This document shows positions 61,598-64,000 of a stretch of DNA of 64,000 nt, piece by piece. Positions within the stretch are counted from its first letter, which is position 1; each line of letters starts with the position of its first letter. Under the pieces are notes generated by a model. The model saw nothing but the letters and a program-made list of their open reading frames with translations, was not told the origin of the DNA and did not search any database. The stretch lies in contig NC_084827.1 of the NCBI RefSeq assembly GCF_033115175.1, positions 147,987,701-148,051,700 on the forward strand. Reading direction: 5' to 3'. The DNA comes from Lepus europaeus. Taxonomy: Eukaryota; Chordata; Mammalia; Lagomorpha; Leporidae. The translations under genes were made by a program, and so were the position numbers.

Positions 61598-61890
61598 CAA
61601 ATAAATAAACAAAAGTTTAAAAAAAAGCAAAGTGAAAGAAACAAACCTGGCCCCTCCCATGCTGTCTGTGTCTGGCTCAAGGTGTGACCTTTTCCTCTGA
61701 CTCTTGTGCTCCTGACATTGCAGTCCATCGTGATATGCGGTAGCTAGGATAGAGGGCCTCCCCTCACTAGCTTGCTAGTGCTAGCCCCCTGAAACTCCAA
61801 ATCTGTGAGTTAAATAAATCTCTGTTTCAAAAGTAGCCTATGTCAGGGTTTCAGTTATGGTACTGAAAACTGACTGATGTCCTCAGCAAT
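61093..61890 (+). mobile_element. MaLR-type LTR split by a CSINE
   Basis: The left part (61093-61251) has GGTTCCAGTATGGTTTGTGT, CATGTATTGGGAACTTGGTC and GAGCCTTTAAGAGGTCCTAC. The right part (61626-61890) has TGAAACTCCAAATCTGTGAG, TTAAATAAATCTCTGTTTCA and TGTCAGGGTTTCAGTTATGG. This is the layout of an MST/MLT1-type solo LTR on the plus strand. There is no internal retroviral sequence. Confidence 0.7.
61252..61625 (+). mobile_element. CSINE with an expanded CT tract
   Basis: Plus orientation with the diverged head AGGGTCGTGTTTGACCTGGT, GGAGTGCCTGGGTTTGAGCT, GCACACTCTGGGAGGCAGTG, a 100-base CT/CCCTC-rich tract (61491-61593) and the tail CAAATAAATAAACAAAAGT. The long pyrimidine tract is an in-place microsatellite expansion. 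Confidence 0.9.
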
Positions 61891-62435
61891 TATGAAATGG
61901 CCAGATTTCTAAAATTCCAGTTTGTATTTATTTCTTTTGTAGTTTTTACTACATGTATACAGTGGTGGCCTCAAGGAATTTACTTAGTTTTGTGCCATCA
62001 TCACATTTGCAATGAGCCATACTTCCGAGAGCTGCTTGTAGCCAATGGCTGAGTGCTGTGAGGATACCAAAGGAGAGCCATTCCAGGGAGATGGTCCTCA
62101 GATGGGCACAAATACTGATGTTATGAGAGTTGATTTTAGGTGCTATGCTAAATGTGTTTGGTTTTGCTGCTTGTACATTTACTTTAACGTGTGATTTCAA
62201 AGATGATATATTTTAGGAAGACACCATATATGGGTTTTCCTGATAGTTGAAACAAGTACTTGGCATAGAATTCACATGGAAAAGTATCCCAAGAAGCAGA
62301 AGTGGATGTCTGGGAATAGGAGACAGAAAGGGAGGAAAACTAACACATGAATGCATGGTTAAGTTGGCTGCTACTGCAAGTGAACTTGAGGACTCTCAAG
62401 GCAGCCTTGCCAAACTCCCTAGAACTGCATCACAA
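61891..62435. other. Unique sequence
   Basis: Nothing recognised. Confidence 0.5.
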
Positions 62436-62439
62436 TCAG

Positions 62440-62690
62440 ATTTGACACGCAATCCACCTGACTTCCTGTCCTCAAGGGTAGGGATGCTGTCTCATTTATC
62501 TTTCTGTTTCCATTGTCAAGACATAGACCCTACATGAGGGGGATTCAAAGTAATTTATTTTGGTGCAGAAAATTTTGGAATCCATGCATAGTTTTTTCAC
62601 AATATGAATTTCCCATGAACTCTTTGAAGCCCCTTCATATATAGCAGCTGCTTAATAAATGTTTGTGTAAAGAACTAATGACAAGTGGAA
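62440..62690 (+). mobile_element. L2 3' end interrupted by a MITE
   Basis: TCAAGGGTAGGGATGCTGTC, TTTATCTTTCTGTTTCCATT and ACATAGACCC at the left join to TAGCAGCTGCTTAATAAATG and TTTGTGTAAAG at the right. Together they make an L2 terminus. Confidence 0.65.
62537..62636. mobile_element. Mariner-like MITE
   Basis: About 100 bases with short terminal inverted repeats: GGGGGATTCAAAG at the left and the complement of CTTTGAAGCCCCTT at the right. The middle contains TTTATTTTGGTGCAGAAAAT and CCATGCATAGTTTTTTCAC, a layout I recall from a widespread mariner-derived element. It splits the L2 end. Confidence 0.6.
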
Positions 62691-62812
62691 ACCATCCCAA
62701 ACAATGTTTTGGCCAATCACTGCTCTGCCTCATTTCACTACTTACATCAACAAAATTATTAGCTGTCTAATAAGTACCAGACCGGTAAGAATGGCAAGAA
62801 TCTAGTATTCAG

Positions 62813-63158
62813 GGGCCTGTGCTGTAGCACAGTAGGTTAAAGCCCCATCTTGCAGTGCCAGCATCCCATATGGGCACTGCTTTGAGTCCTGGCTTCTCCT
62901 CTTCCAATCCAGCTCTCCGCTATGGCCTGGGAAAGCAGTAGAAGATGGTCTAACTTCTTGGGCCCCTGCACCTGCGTGGGAGACTCAGAAGAAGCTCCTG
63001 GCTCCTGGCTTCAGATCAGCTCAGCTCTGGCGGTTGCAGTCACTTGGGAAGTGAACCAGTGGAATGGAAGACCTCTCTTTCTCTTTCTCCCTCACTCTCG
63101 CTCTACCTCTCTCTCTAACTCTGTCTTTTAAATAAATAAAATGAATCTTTAAAAAAAA
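62813..63158 (+). mobile_element. CSINE
   Basis: A well-preserved plus copy from GGCCTGTGCTGTAGCACAGT to CT-rich DNA and the tail AATAAATAAAATGAATC. The 14-base duplication has one mismatch: AATCTAGTATTCAG (62799-62812) and AATCTAGGATTCAG (63159-63172). Confidence 0.96.
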
Positions 63159-63172
63159 AATCTAGGATTCAG

Positions 63173-64000
63173 TGGAAGAAAACCATGGTCTCTGTGCTTA
63201 TTGAATTCACAGTGTGTTAGTGAAGACAGTCATTAGCTAAATAATTGCGAAATATATTTAAAATGATAATCTTGGTATATTCTGTACTGGGACGGTGCCA
63301 TGAGTTGGTATAATAGGTGTATCTGATATGTACGTTGGGATCAGGGATGACCCAGAAAGACACATCTGAAGGAATAACATTTGAACCCAGATCTGAAATT
63401 TGAGAAAGAATTAGCTATAGACAAAGGACAATTAGAATAATGGCAGTCTTGGAAGAAAGAACTGAATGTGTAACATCCTCTGGCCGAAAGGATCATGGTA
63501 AGAACCAGACGTGATTGGAGTGCAGAAACAGAAGGAAAGGGTGGTCCAAGATGTTCCTGGGGAGGAAGGCAGTTGCTAGGTCAAGATAAGAATTTGGATA
63601 TTCTGTTTTCCAAACTGAAAGGATTTGGGTGGGGGCACTGAGAAGAATGAATAGACTTGGGTTCATGCAGTAAATCTGTAGAGAATCGATTGCAGAGGAC
63701 ATGAATGGATTTCAGGGAAGAAGTATTCTGAGCAAGGTAGCATGGGTCAGAGTAGCTGTGAAAATGGACAGAAGTCAATGGGTTTGTGTATAGGGAATAA
63801 TGTATTTGGGATGGGAAGGGAAGAGGATTCAAGCTTATATAACTAGATCAATAGGCCTTATTCAATCTAAACAGTTGAGTTGGAAAGAAGATAGAAAATG
63901 GGAGGAGGTGGAGGTAAAGGTTATGAGTTTGTGATAAAGTTGTTAAATTTTGGTTGTTTTTGAAGCATCCTAGGGGTGATATCAAATCTTATCTGAGGAT
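63173..64000 (-). mobile_element. Long L2 fragment running off the window
   Basis: Strings in the order of the L2 3' half read backwards: GAATAACATTTGAACCCAGA, CTGAAATTTGAGAAAGAATT, GATTGGAGTGCAGAAACAGA, GGCAGTTGCTAGGTCAAGAT, TTTGGATATTCTGTTTTCC and GGCACTGAGAAGAATGAATA. The similarity weakens after about 63700. The right limit is outside the window. Confidence 0.6.

Overview
This window is mammalian nuclear DNA, almost certainly from a lagomorph and probably a rabbit or hare. The main evidence is 17 copies of the tRNA-derived lagomorph C-repeat SINE (CSINE), together with several 3' ends of rabbit-type L1. Many of these insertions still have readable target-site duplications. The rest of the repeat content is that of a placental genome: MIR, L2, MaLR/MLT1-type LTRs, an old L1M 3' end, hAT-type MITEs and a mariner-like MITE.

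I found no functional protein-coding gene, no coding exon I recognise and no intact RNA gene. Most open frames are short and fall in repeats or unique DNA. There are two gene-derived protein sequences, both dead retrocopies. One is a nearly full-length CBX1 (HP1-beta) retrocopy on the minus strand (13566-15661), broken by a 2-base deletion and a nonsense codon. The other is a 5'-truncated RPL10 retrocopy on the plus strand (about 60625-60960). A 5S-rRNA-like stretch lies at 56395-56462.

Layout. From 0 to 27 kb the sequence is repeat-rich: nine CSINEs, an MLT1 LTR split by both a CSINE and the CBX1 retrocopy, a second MLT1-like LTR, an L1 with a 5' inversion nested in a CSINE, and L2 copies interrupted by younger insertions. 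From 27 to 47.9 kb only one CSINE is found, with a large purine microsatellite at the left edge, an old L1M end at 37.4-37.9 kb and MIRs at 44.6-45.3 kb. The remainder is unique, moderately GC-rich or TAAT-rich DNA that looks like conserved non-coding sequence. From 47.9 to 64 kb repeats are dense again (seven CSINEs, L1 ends, LTRs, MITEs), apart from a unique block at 55.9-56.8 kb that holds the 5S-like sequence.

Interpretation. The window reads as an intergenic or intronic stretch of a gene-poor region. The SINE-poor middle and the motif-rich unique blocks would fit a cis-regulatory domain of a distant developmental gene, but this is inference from composition. I cannot name the locus, and conservation needs a multi-species alignment. 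I saw no sign of a new gene system; the most informative features are the nested insertions and the candidate regulatory blocks.
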